Assembly (NCBI GenBank): GCA_947455415.1
Contig: CANGNX010000004.1
Location: 1 to 35,133, forward strand
Reading direction: 5' to 3'
Length of the DNA stretch: 35,133 bases
Source: Opitutia bacterium
GTDB taxonomy: Bacteria > Verrucomicrobiota > Verrucomicrobiia > Opitutales > UBA953
Positions 24,753-32,990 of this stretch are shown here, piece after piece. Numbering within the stretch: position 1 is the first letter of the stretch; each line of letters starts with the position of its first letter. The notes under the pieces were generated by a model. The model saw only the letters and a program-made list of their open reading frames with translations. It did not search any database and was not told the DNA's origin. A program made the position numbers and the translations under genes.

Positions 24753-24828
24753 TGGAGCCAGCAGACGGACTCGAACCGACGACCTGCCGCTTACAAGGCG
24801 GCTGCTCTACCAACTGAGCTATGCGGGC
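24753..24828 (-). tRNA. tRNA-Thr, anticodon TGT, with encoded CCA
   Basis: Minus strand GCCCGCATAGCTCAGTTGGTAGAGCAGCCGCCTTGTAAGCGGCAGGTCGTCGGTTCGAGTCCGTCTGCTGGCTCCA; D stem GCTC/GAGC, anticodon stem GCCGC/GCGGC, loop CTTGTAA. Confidence 0.95.
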
Positions 24829-24961
24829 TAACCATTACATTTTCACTCTTTTAAGCCCAGTCAGGTCTGTCAATCACCGTGGTAAAATCTTTTTAGGGGT
24901 TGAATCGCCCTAAGTTTTGGGCGAATAAATACCTTCTTCCCCAATTCAATCACGAGCCCCC

Positions 24962-26197
24962 ATGCGCCTCCCCATTTCCCTCCTTGTTGCCACCGCATTC
25001 CTCGTTGGTTGCTCAACGGACGAAGACTCTACGATCAGCCAGACCGTAACCATCATCTCCAACCCGATTAGTGCCGCCGTCCGACTCAATGGCACACCCG
25101 TCGGTCGCACGCCTACCACCATCACCCTTGAGACCAATTGCGATTACGTCCTGAGCGTTGGCAAAGGCGGATACGCTCCTTCGGTCACCGAACTCAAGCC
25201 CTCGCTCAAAACCGACAGCAAGGGTAACATGTCCTACGGCTTCCCTGATAGAGTTAATGTTTCACTCGATTTGCTGCCCTCGAGCGAGGACGTAAAAGTT
25301 CCTGAGACAGATACCGCAGAATTCAAACGCCTTGCCGCCCAAGCCAAAGCAGCCGAAGGCGAAAAAGTTTCTGAACCCGGCTCCAACGAATCGAAGAAAA
25401 ACAGCGTGGTCGACCTCAAGGAAGACGTGGAAACCGCGAAGGCCAAACTTGCTCAACGCGACGCTGAAGCGGCTGCAAAAATCGAAGCCTTAAAGAAATC
25501 CTTAGCCGAAGCAAAGGCACCTGAAGCTGTTAAACCTGACCCCACCAAGCCCACCGAAGCCAAGGTCGAACTCATTAAGCCCGACGAAGCTAAAATCGCC
25601 GCAATTGAGTCACAAATTTCAGAGCAAGAAAAAGCCGCGGCTGCCAACCGTGAAACTGCCGCTAACTTACTCAAGGCACTCGAGAGCCGGACGGATGAAC
25701 TGATTCGTCTCCAGAAGGAAGGTATCGACGCCGCAAAAGCTGAAGCCACCAAGGATATCGAAACCCAAAAATCTATCGCCGCTAAAGAAGCCGAAGCCAA
25801 AGCCAAAGCCGAAGCTGCTAAGGAACTAGAAGAACAGAAAGCCATCGCTTCGAAGGAGGCCGAAGAACGCGCCAAAGCTGAAGGCGCTAAACAACTATCC
25901 GAAGCGCAAAAGGCAGCCGAACAGCAAAAGGAGCTAGCCAAGGAAGAGGCAGATAAACAACTCGCCAGCGTCCAACGCATCATGGAAGAACAAAAAGCGT
26001 TAGCTGCTAAAGCCGATGAGCAACGCCGCGTCGCCGAACTGCAGCGTGTGGCCGCAGAGCTTGAAGCGAAGAAGCGTGCCTATGCTGAGTTTAATAGCCG
26101 CTACGCCCTCCTCGAGAGCCGTCGTCGCAATAAGACCATCTCCGAAGAAGAGTTTAAAGAGCAGCTCAGTGCCCTACGCAAAGAGCTCACCAAATAA
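24962..26197 (+). CDS. PEGA-domain lipoprotein with long Ala/Glu/Lys coiled coil
   Basis: Lipoprotein signal MRLPISLLVATAFLVGC; PEGA-like SNPISAAVRLNGTPVGRTPTTITLE; long KAEA/KEAE heptad-like region; C-terminal KTISEEEFKEQLSALRKEL (SHOCT-like). Confidence 0.8.
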   Translation: MRLPISLLVATAFLVGCSTDEDSTISQTVTIISNPISAAVRLNGTPVGRTPTTITLETNCDYVLSVGKGGYAPSVTELKPSLKTDSKGNMSYGFPDRVNVSLDLLPSSEDVKVPETDTAEFKRLAAQAKAAEGEKVSEPGSNESKKNSVVDLKEDVETAKAKLAQRDAEAAAKIEALKKSLAEAKAPEAVKPDPTKPTEAKVELIKPDEAKIAAIESQISEQEKAAAANRETAANLLKALESRTDELIRLQKEGIDAAKAEATKDIETQKSIAAKEAEAKAKAEAAKELEEQKAIASKEAEERAKAEGAKQLSEAQKAAEQQKELAKEEADKQLASVQRIMEEQKALAAKADEQRRVAELQRVAAELEAKKRAYAEFNSRYALLESRRRNKTISEEEFKEQLSALRKELTK

Positions 26198-26215
26198 ATC
26201 GCTCTTAACTTAAGA

Positions 26216-26246
26216 CAAAAAGCCCGACATTCGTCGGGCTTTTTTA
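26216..26246 (+). terminator. Rho-independent terminator after the PEGA lipoprotein gene
   Basis: acaaaaAGCCCGACATTCGTCGGGCTtttttatt: strong stem 26221-26240 with T-tract. Confidence 0.92.
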
Positions 26247-26281
26247 TTGGACCCCTCGGCAAAGGTGGGCACTTTGACTTT

Positions 26282-27370
26282 ATGACCGAGCCACTCGCAC
26301 GCACTCCGCTCTTTGATTTCCACGTGGCCCTCGGTGCACGCGTCGTCCCTTTCGCTGGCTGGGAAATGCCCGTGCAATACTCCGGCATCATTGAGGAACA
26401 TATCGCAGTGCGTAAAGCGGCCGGGCTATTCGACGTGTCTCACATGGGCGAAGCACGCGTCCGCGGCCGCGATGCCGCCGCCTTCCTCGATCACCTCATG
26501 ACTAATGAGATGAGCTCTATCAAGCCGGGCTCAGCCCGCTATACTATCATGTGTCAACCCGATGGCGGCTGCGTCGACGATCTCATCGTCTATCGGATCT
26601 CCGAAAACGAATTCTTCATTTGCCTCAACGCTTCCAACGCCGCCAAAGACATTGCCTGGATGCAATCGCACATCGGCGCACACCAAGTCGAAGTCATCGA
26701 TGAATGTAAATCCTGGGCCCAACTCGCCCTCCAAGGTCCACTCGCCGAAAAAATCCTCAGCCTCGCTACCGACCTCCCACTGGTATCCATCAAGCGTTTT
26801 CATTTCCTCGTTGGCACCGTTGCCGGTACACCCGACTGCATCGTGTCTCGCACGGGTTACACAGGCTCTGCTGGTTTTGAAATTTACCTGCCAGCCAAAC
26901 AAGCCACCAGCGTCGCCCAAAAACTTATCGAACTCGGTAAGCCGATCGGACTTCTCCCCGTCGGACTCGGAGCGCGCGACTCGCTCCGACTAGAAGCAGG
27001 CTACCCACTCTACGGTCACGAGATTTCCGAAAAAATTTCCCCCATCCAGGCCGGCCTGGGCTGGACAGTTAAATTAAATAAGAGCGACTTCATCGGTCGT
27101 GCGGCACTCCAGAAACAAACTTCCGAAGGTACCGCATCTAAAGTTGTCCACTTCACTCTTAGCGATCGCCGCATCGCTCGCCAAGGCACCCCCATCCTCT
27201 CTGGCGATACCGTAGTCGGCGAAGTACTCTCCGGCACACTCTCCCCGATTTTAAACAAGCCCATCGGCTCCGCCCTCGTTCAAAGCAGCGCCGACCCCGC
27301 AAGCCTCGCCGTCGATATTCGCGGTACCCGCATCCCATTGCAAATTGCGGTTGCGCCCTTCGTTAAATAA
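26282..27370 (+). CDS. gcvT: Aminomethyltransferase (glycine cleavage T-protein)
   Basis: TPLFDFHVALGARVVPFAGWEMPVQYSGIIEEHIAVRKAAGLFDVSHMGE; GYTGSAGFEIYLP; GLGARDSLRLEAGYPLYGHEI. Confidence 0.98.
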   Translation: MTEPLARTPLFDFHVALGARVVPFAGWEMPVQYSGIIEEHIAVRKAAGLFDVSHMGEARVRGRDAAAFLDHLMTNEMSSIKPGSARYTIMCQPDGGCVDDLIVYRISENEFFICLNASNAAKDIAWMQSHIGAHQVEVIDECKSWAQLALQGPLAEKILSLATDLPLVSIKRFHFLVGTVAGTPDCIVSRTGYTGSAGFEIYLPAKQATSVAQKLIELGKPIGLLPVGLGARDSLRLEAGYPLYGHEISEKISPIQAGLGWTVKLNKSDFIGRAALQKQTSEGTASKVVHFTLSDRRIARQGTPILSGDTVVGEVLSGTLSPILNKPIGSALVQSSADPASLAVDIRGTRIPLQIAVAPFVK

Positions 27371-27391
27371 CTTCCTCTTTCCCCATTCACC

Positions 27392-27772
27392 ATGAGCCAA
27401 GTTCCTGCCGACCTCCGTTACACCAAAGACCACGAATGGATTCGCCAAGAGGCTGATGGCACCGCGACCGTTGGCATCACCGACCACGCTCAAGCTGCCC
27501 TCGGTGACGTTACTTTCGTCGACCTTCCTAAAGTCGGAAAGTCTTTCAATGCGGGCGATGTCTTTGGCACCGTTGAATCCGTGAAGGCTGCCTCCGATCT
27601 CTATTGCCCCGTGGCTGGCGAAATCGTCGCCGTAAACACCGGACTCAACGACGCTCCCGACCTCGTGAATCGCGAGCCCTACGCCGGTGCCTGGATGATT
27701 CGTATTAAACTTAAGAATTCAGCCGACTTCGCCCAACTGCTCGACGCCAACGCTTATCAATTGACGCTCTGA
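27392..27772 (+). CDS. gcvH: Glycine cleavage system H protein
   Basis: [20 protein letters not shown]-like region, [21 protein letters not shown] lipoyl-lysine motif. Confidence 0.98.
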   Translation: MSQVPADLRYTKDHEWIRQEADGTATVGITDHAQAALGDVTFVDLPKVGKSFNAGDVFGTVESVKAASDLYCPVAGEIVAVNTGLNDAPDLVNREPYAGAWMIRIKLKNSADFAQLLDANAYQLTL

Positions 27773-27824
27773 GTCATTGTAAAGCCGTCGCCCAACCCTT
27801 GCCCTTTCTCTGGGACAGGTTACA

Positions 27825-28976
27825 GTGAACCCCGTCATGTCGTTCGCTGATGTACACGCCGCTCATCCCTGGGATGATGTCCTGTCGTCGGTGCACACGA
27901 AGACGGAGGCCGACGTGCAACGTGCCCTGACTCGTGCCGCCAACGGCATCTGCGACCTCGAAGATTTTAAGGCCCTAATTTCGCCCGCAGCTGCCCACCA
28001 CATCGAAGCCCTCGCTAAACTCAGTCACGACCGCACCCGCCAACGCTTCGGTCGCACCATTCAACTTTTCGCACCCGCCTACCTCTCGAACGAGTGCCAA
28101 AACATTTGCACTTACTGCGGTTTCTCCGCCGGCAATAAAGTCGCTCGCCGCACCCTTAACCCCGCCGAAATTCTCCGCGAAGCAGGCGCCCTTAAAAAAC
28201 TCGGCTTCGACCATCTTCTGCTCCTCACGGGCGAATCCAACAAAGTAGACGTCGATTACTTCGCAGCCGCTCTCGACACACTGCGTCCTTATTTCTCGTC
28301 GCTCTCAATGGAAGTACAGCCCCTGGAAACGGACGACTACACTCGCCTCCGCCAACACGGACTCAATGCGGTCTTTGTCTACCAAGAGACCTACCACCGC
28401 GAGACATACAATACCCACCACCCGAAAGGAAAAAAATCTGACTTCGCCTGGCGCCTCGACGCCCCTGATCGGATTGGTGCAGCTGGGGTTCACAAAATCG
28501 GGCTCGGTGCACTCTTCGGGCTCGAGGATTGGCGCACCGAATGCTTCTTCACCGCCCTTCACCTCCAGTGGCTCGAACGCAAACACTGGCGTAGCCGCTT
28601 CAGCGTCTCCTTCCCGCGCCTCCGTCCCCACGAGGGCAACCTTCAACCCAAAGTTGAAATGACCGATCGCGATCTCGTCCAAGCAATCTGTGCCTTCCGC
28701 ATTTTCAACGGCGAACTCGAACTCACACTTAGCACCCGCGAAAGCCCTGCCTTCCGCGACCACGCCTTCAAATTAGGCATCACCTCTATGAGCGCGGGCT
28801 CTCGTACCAACCCAGGCGGCTATTCCGAAGGTAAAGAGGCCTCGCTTGAACAATTCGAAATCGAAGATGACCGCACCCCCAGCGAAGTCGCCACTATGCT
28901 TCGCAATTCTGGCTACGAAACCGTTTGGAAAGATTGGGATCCTTCCTACGATCAATCCGAGACCGTCCTCGCATGA
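27825..28976 (+). CDS. thiH: 2-iminoacetate synthase (radical SAM tyrosine lyase)
   Basis: CQNICTYCGF radical SAM motif; LTGESNKVDVDYF, MEVQPLETDDY, FVYQETYHRETYNTHHPKGKKSDF, SVSFPRLRP, MSAGSRTNPGGY. Start may be GTG 27825 or ATG 27837. Confidence 0.94.
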   Translation: MNPVMSFADVHAAHPWDDVLSSVHTKTEADVQRALTRAANGICDLEDFKALISPAAAHHIEALAKLSHDRTRQRFGRTIQLFAPAYLSNECQNICTYCGFSAGNKVARRTLNPAEILREAGALKKLGFDHLLLLTGESNKVDVDYFAAALDTLRPYFSSLSMEVQPLETDDYTRLRQHGLNAVFVYQETYHRETYNTHHPKGKKSDFAWRLDAPDRIGAAGVHKIGLGALFGLEDWRTECFFTALHLQWLERKHWRSRFSVSFPRLRPHEGNLQPKVEMTDRDLVQAICAFRIFNGELELTLSTRESPAFRDHAFKLGITSMSAGSRTNPGGYSEGKEASLEQFEIEDDRTPSEVATMLRNSGYETVWKDWDPSYDQSETVLA

Positions 28977-29722
28977 GCCCCCAACGCGCCTGGTTAGAAT
29001 CCGATCAAACCAAACACTGCAACACAGGCGCACAGGTAAAACTTTCGCCCGAAGAAAGTGCACACGTCGTCCGTAGTTTACGCGCACGTCGCGGCGACAC
29101 CCTCATCTTAATCAACGGCGAAGGACTACTCGCCGAAGGCAAATTAGTTTCAGCGGATGGCGATGGTGCCGTGGTCGAAGTGGTGCGCATGCGCACCTCG
29201 CCTCGTCCCTCCCCTGAAATTTTTGTCGCCCAGAGCATGCCTAAGGGCGGCACGATGGACGACCTCGTGCGCAATGTCTGCGAAGCCGGTGCCACTGGTG
29301 TCATCCCACTCGAAACCGCGCGCTGTGAATTAAAATTAGATGAAGATCGCGCCCGCACCAAACTCGTGCGCTGGCACCAACAAGCCGTCGAAGCCTGTAA
29401 ACAATCGGGGAATCCGTGGCTCGGTGTTATCGCACCACCTAGGCATTTTTCCGTTTGGATTGAAAACCTGCCACCGCGTGCGCACGGCGAACTTCGTCTC
29501 CTCGGCTCATTAGAATTAGACGCCTGCGTGGTGCGTGAAATTGATTTTAAATCGGCCGCAAAAATCACCTGGCTTATCGGACCCGAGGGCGACCTCACCC
29601 CCGCCGAATACGAAGCCGCACGCATCGCCGGATTTATTCCCGTCTCCCTCGGACCCACCGTGCTGCGTGCTGAAAACGCCGCCCTCGCCTGCGTTGCGAT
29701 TACGAACGCACTAGCACGATAG
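28973..29722 (+). CDS. rsmE: 16S rRNA m3U1498 methyltransferase
   Basis: HVVRSLRARRGDTLILINGEG, WLIGPEGDLTPAEYEAA, SLGPTVLRAENAALACVAI; start overlaps the thiH stop (ATGA). Confidence 0.95.
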   Translation: MSPQRAWLESDQTKHCNTGAQVKLSPEESAHVVRSLRARRGDTLILINGEGLLAEGKLVSADGDGAVVEVVRMRTSPRPSPEIFVAQSMPKGGTMDDLVRNVCEAGATGVIPLETARCELKLDEDRARTKLVRWHQQAVEACKQSGNPWLGVIAPPRHFSVWIENLPPRAHGELRLLGSLELDACVVREIDFKSAAKITWLIGPEGDLTPAEYEAARIAGFIPVSLGPTVLRAENAALACVAITNALAR

Positions 29723-29864
29723 AGTGGGCACGTTGGCACGGGGAATATTGGTAGGGACATGACTGCATCGAATCCGTTCACTACCCCTTGCCAGCGTGTC
29801 AACGAAACCCTTGCCCCCTAAATTGGTCCCCTTGCCAACGTGTCACCGTGCCCACTCGTCCCCT
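29723..29864. repeat. Intergenic composite repeat region A, with two direct copies and one inverted, shortened copy of an approx. 38-nt unit
   Basis: 29783-29819 accccttgccagcgtgtcaacgaaacccttgccccct; 29827-29864 tccccttgccaacgtgtcaccgtgcccactcgtcccct; inverted 29723-29744 agtgggcacgttggcacgggga; gtagggac at 29751. Confidence 0.8.
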
Positions 29865-30867
29865 AAGCTTTCAACACCGCCCGGTACCTTACCGTATTTT
29901 TTCTGACACGATCAATTGCCTCATTGGCTTGTGACATCGGGAAAACTTCAATCGTCGGCTGCACCTTAAAGGTCTCGGCAACATTCAACATCTGCGTGAT
30001 TTCGCCGCGTCCACCAATCGGACTCGACATGAAACGTCGACGTTTACCGAGCATTGACATCAAAGGCAGCGTGACCGTTTCCGACCCAACGCCCACCATA
30101 CTAAAAGTTCCGTCTGCACCTAAGGCTTCTAAATAAGCACCGAGCTCTAGCGGGGCCGTCACTGTACTAATTATAATATCCAATGGCTTCGCGGGCTTCT
30201 TCACCAGTCTTCCGCCTTCGGTGACAATGACTTCGTCTGCACCCATGCGACCGATTTCCTCAACCTTCGAGGCACTCGTTGTAAATGCAGTTACCGAATT
30301 ACCCATGGCTTTTGCAAAACGCACCGCCATGTGACCCAACCCGCCGACACCTACCACGCCGATGCGCTGACCCGAGGTCATACCCGCCTGACGTAACCCC
30401 GAAAAAACAGTTATACCGCCACACATCAACGGGCCGGCATGCAGTGAGTCGATGCCCTCGGGTAGCGGGAATGCAAACCGACTGTCAACGCGCACGTGCG
30501 AGGCGAAGCCACCATGGTGGCCAACAATCACACCTTCATTCGCATCACAAAGATTTTCCTTACCGCTCAAACACTCCGGACAGCTCAAACAGGCCGAACG
30601 CTGCCAGCCAACGCCAACACGCATGCCCTTTTTAAAATGTGACACGGCTGATCCGACTTCGACCACCTCGCCAACCACTTCGTGCCCAGGCACAATCGGA
30701 AACTGCGAAATGCCCCAGTCGTTATCCATCATGTGCACATCGCTGTGACAAATCCCACAGGCAATCACCTGCAGCGTGACTTCGTTCAACCCTATGTCGC
30801 CCACCGCATAACTGAACGGCGTGAGTGGAGCTTTAGCCGTTTGCGATGCGTATGCAGATATTTTCAT
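29863..30867 (-). CDS. Zinc-dependent alcohol dehydrogenase (CAD/YahK-like, NAD(P)-dependent)
   Basis: CGICHSDVHM, GHEVVGEVVEVG, CLSCPECLSGKENLC, GVVGVGGLGHMAVRFAKAMG. Confidence 0.94.
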   Translation of the reverse strand: MKISAYASQTAKAPLTPFSYAVGDIGLNEVTLQVIACGICHSDVHMMDNDWGISQFPIVPGHEVVGEVVEVGSAVSHFKKGMRVGVGWQRSACLSCPECLSGKENLCDANEGVIVGHHGGFASHVRVDSRFAFPLPEGIDSLHAGPLMCGGITVFSGLRQAGMTSGQRIGVVGVGGLGHMAVRFAKAMGNSVTAFTTSASKVEEIGRMGADEVIVTEGGRLVKKPAKPLDIIISTVTAPLELGAYLEALGADGTFSMVGVGSETVTLPLMSMLGKRRRFMSSPIGGRGEITQMLNVAETFKVQPTIEVFPMSQANEAIDRVRKNTVRYRAVLKA

Positions 30868-30928
30868 AGAGCCTCACTGTAATCGACTTTCCTAAATCCG
30901 CCACCCACGAATCAAGATAATGCATCGG

Positions 30929-31005
30929 GTAGGGACGGCGCTCCGTCGCCGTCCGCTGTATCTGATTACCCCTTGCCAACGTGTCACCATGCCCACTTGC
31001 CCCCT
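30929..31005. repeat. Intergenic composite repeat region B: perfect hairpin plus approx. 38-nt unit
   Basis: gtagggac at 30929; stem ggacggcg (30933-30940) / cgccgtcc (30947-30954); 30968-31005 accccttgccaacgtgtcaccatgcccacttgccccct matches the copies in region A. Confidence 0.8.
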
Positions 31006-31012
31006 CGCTCGA

Positions 31013-32167
31013 CTATTTCTTCGCCTTCGCCACAACCTTCTTCATCCGATTCAAAATTTCCTGCAGTCGCGGGCGCGGGCAACCAAAGTTAAGTCGCACA
31101 TGTCCGACGCCACCAAAGTCATTGCCGTTACTGAGGCCAACTCCGCCTTTTTCAAATTCCGAATGCGGGTCTTCAAAGCCTAAAGCCGAGACATCCAACC
31201 ACGCCAAGAAACTCGACTGAGGACGCTGACGTAAAACTACGCCGGGCATGTCCTTTAATTCTTTTTCAATTAATTCTAAGTTGCCGCGTAAATAATTCAC
31301 ACACTCCACGCGCCATTCTTCGCCATGATCAAATGCCGCCTGCGTGGCCGCTAAGCCAAAGACATTCTGATCCAGCGACAAGCCCTGTAAAATTCGGCGG
31401 AAGCGTGTGCGCAATCCGGCGTCCGAAATAATCGCAAAACCACAGGTTAAGCCCGCAATATTATAGGTTTTACTGGCGGCCATCAAGGTCACCGTGCGTG
31501 CCGCAGTATCGTCATTCAACGCCGCAAAAACGGTGTGCTTTGCTTTCGGATCCAAAATTAAATCACAATGAATCTCATCCGAACAAACAGTGAGGTCATA
31601 CTTTTTGACGATTGCCGCGAGCCGCTCCAATTCTTCGCGCTCAAAGACTCGTGCCAACGGATTGTACGGATTGCACAAAAGCAAAACGCGTGAGCTAGAC
31701 TGTGCGCAGGCGGCTTCTAGCTTGGCCCAATCATACGTCCAACGTCCGTTCTCAAAAACCATTTCCAGCTTAATCGAGGTGCGCTCCGAAATCGTGGGCG
31801 CTGTTAAAAATGGCGGGTACGCCGGCGAAGAGGTCACCACCGTCTCACCAGGCTTAGTGGCACAACGAATGGCCGCATGAATTCCCGGCACCAACGAACA
31901 CATGAACGTAATCCACTCAGGACGAATGTCCCAGCCGTGACGACGTTTCATGTATTTCACAATCGAGGCAAAAACTTCATCGCGCTGCGCTGGATAACCA
32001 AACACGCCATGTGCCGCTCGTGCCTTAATCGCCTCCACCACCGCCGGCGGTGATTCAAAATCCATATCCGCAATCCAACTAGGGATAATATCCCGATTGG
32101 CATACCGGTGCCACTTAGTGCTGTCCGTGCTCGCACGCTCCGGACAACTATCAAAATTGAAAGCCAT
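31013..32167 (-). CDS. PLP-dependent aminotransferase, PatB/MalY family (cystathionine beta-lyase-like)
   Basis: WIADMDFESPPAVVEAIKARAAHGVFGYP, LLCNPYNPLARVFEREEL, SDEIHCDLIL, MAASKTYNIAGLTCGFAII. Confidence 0.93.
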   Translation of the reverse strand: MAFNFDSCPERASTDSTKWHRYANRDIIPSWIADMDFESPPAVVEAIKARAAHGVFGYPAQRDEVFASIVKYMKRRHGWDIRPEWITFMCSLVPGIHAAIRCATKPGETVVTSSPAYPPFLTAPTISERTSIKLEMVFENGRWTYDWAKLEAACAQSSSRVLLLCNPYNPLARVFEREELERLAAIVKKYDLTVCSDEIHCDLILDPKAKHTVFAALNDDTAARTVTLMAASKTYNIAGLTCGFAIISDAGLRTRFRRILQGLSLDQNVFGLAATQAAFDHGEEWRVECVNYLRGNLELIEKELKDMPGVVLRQRPQSSFLAWLDVSALGFEDPHSEFEKGGVGLSNGNDFGGVGHVRLNFGCPRPRLQEILNRMKKVVAKAKK

Positions 32168-32261
32168 ACTAGGGTGAACCTTGGATTGAACCCTCCATCG
32201 CGTAAATGCAATTTAGCGGCCGACCGTCCGGTCTTATTCAGATTCCAAACCCGCCCGCCCC

Positions 32262-32990
32262 ATGAGCCTAATTGCCGACCTCGACCGCGGCCTGGTAGAC
32301 CTCATTTTCCCGCGCGACTGCATGGTGACCCAGCTACCCATGGACGACCAGGCTCGGCTATACTTGTCCGACTTCGGAGCCCGCCAACTTGAACGCATTC
32401 ACGATCCCCGCTGCCACACCTGCGGCCACCCGTTCGACGGCATCCTTGAGGGCGATCGCACCTGCCCACATTGCCTCGACCTCAACCCAGCTTTCGGTCG
32501 CGCCGTCTGTGCCTTCCGTGCCCGCGGTCACATTCGTCAAATTATCCACGAGATTAAATACGCCCACTGCCCCTTCCTCGTCGAGGACCTCGTGGCCATT
32601 GCCGTCGAGGACCCACTCTTTCGCCACCACCTCGCCGGTGCCCACCTCATCCCCGTACCACTGCATGCCGACAAATTCACCGAGCGCTCCTACAATCAAG
32701 CCGAACGCATCGCACGATCATTGTGTACCCACATTCCTGGCTGCTCGTGGTCGCACAGCCTGATAAAAATTAAATCAACACCCTCGCAGACCCTTCTCAA
32801 TCGCATCGAACGCCGACGGAATGTAGCCAAAGCCTTTGCAACTAATCCCAACGCAACCATCTCACCCGATGTTCGCTATGTCATCATTGACGATGTGCTG
32901 ACAACCGGTGCCACGCTTCACGCCTGTGCCACCGCACTACGCAAGACCGGCGCCCTGCACATCGACGCCGCCACTTTAGCCCACGGCTAA
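32262..32990 (+). CDS. ComF family phosphoribosyltransferase
   Basis: Zinc-finger cysteines CHTCGHPF/CPHCLDL; KYAHCPFLVEDL; PVPLHADKFTERSYNQAERIA; PRPP loop VIIDDVLTTGATLHACA. Confidence 0.92.
   Translation: MSLIADLDRGLVDLIFPRDCMVTQLPMDDQARLYLSDFGARQLERIHDPRCHTCGHPFDGILEGDRTCPHCLDLNPAFGRAVCAFRARGHIRQIIHEIKYAHCPFLVEDLVAIAVEDPLFRHHLAGAHLIPVPLHADKFTERSYNQAERIARSLCTHIPGCSWSHSLIKIKSTPSQTLLNRIERRRNVAKAFATNPNATISPDVRYVIIDDVLTTGATLHACATALRKTGALHIDAATLAHG

Noticed and set aside
24905-24924. Hairpin tcgccc-taagtttt-gggcga upstream of the PEGA lipoprotein gene
   Set aside because: Short 6-bp stem without a convincing T-tract; could be a leader hairpin but the evidence is too weak to call.
25453-25983. 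176-aa Ser/Ala-rich minus-strand ORF
   Set aside because: Antisense shadow of the Ala/Glu/Lys coiled-coil region of the PEGA lipoprotein.
27773-27824. Possible TPP riboswitch upstream of thiH
   Set aside because: The gap is only 52 nt and lacks a recognisable THI-box core (CTGAGA).
29005-29802. 265-aa minus-strand ORF
   Set aside because: Lies opposite rsmE, whose translation has clear family motifs; the antisense translation has none.
29723-31010. Insertion sequence or transposon around the ADH gene
   Set aside because: No transposase ORF is visible and the repeats are short intergenic units; the ADH gene itself looks intact and ordinary.
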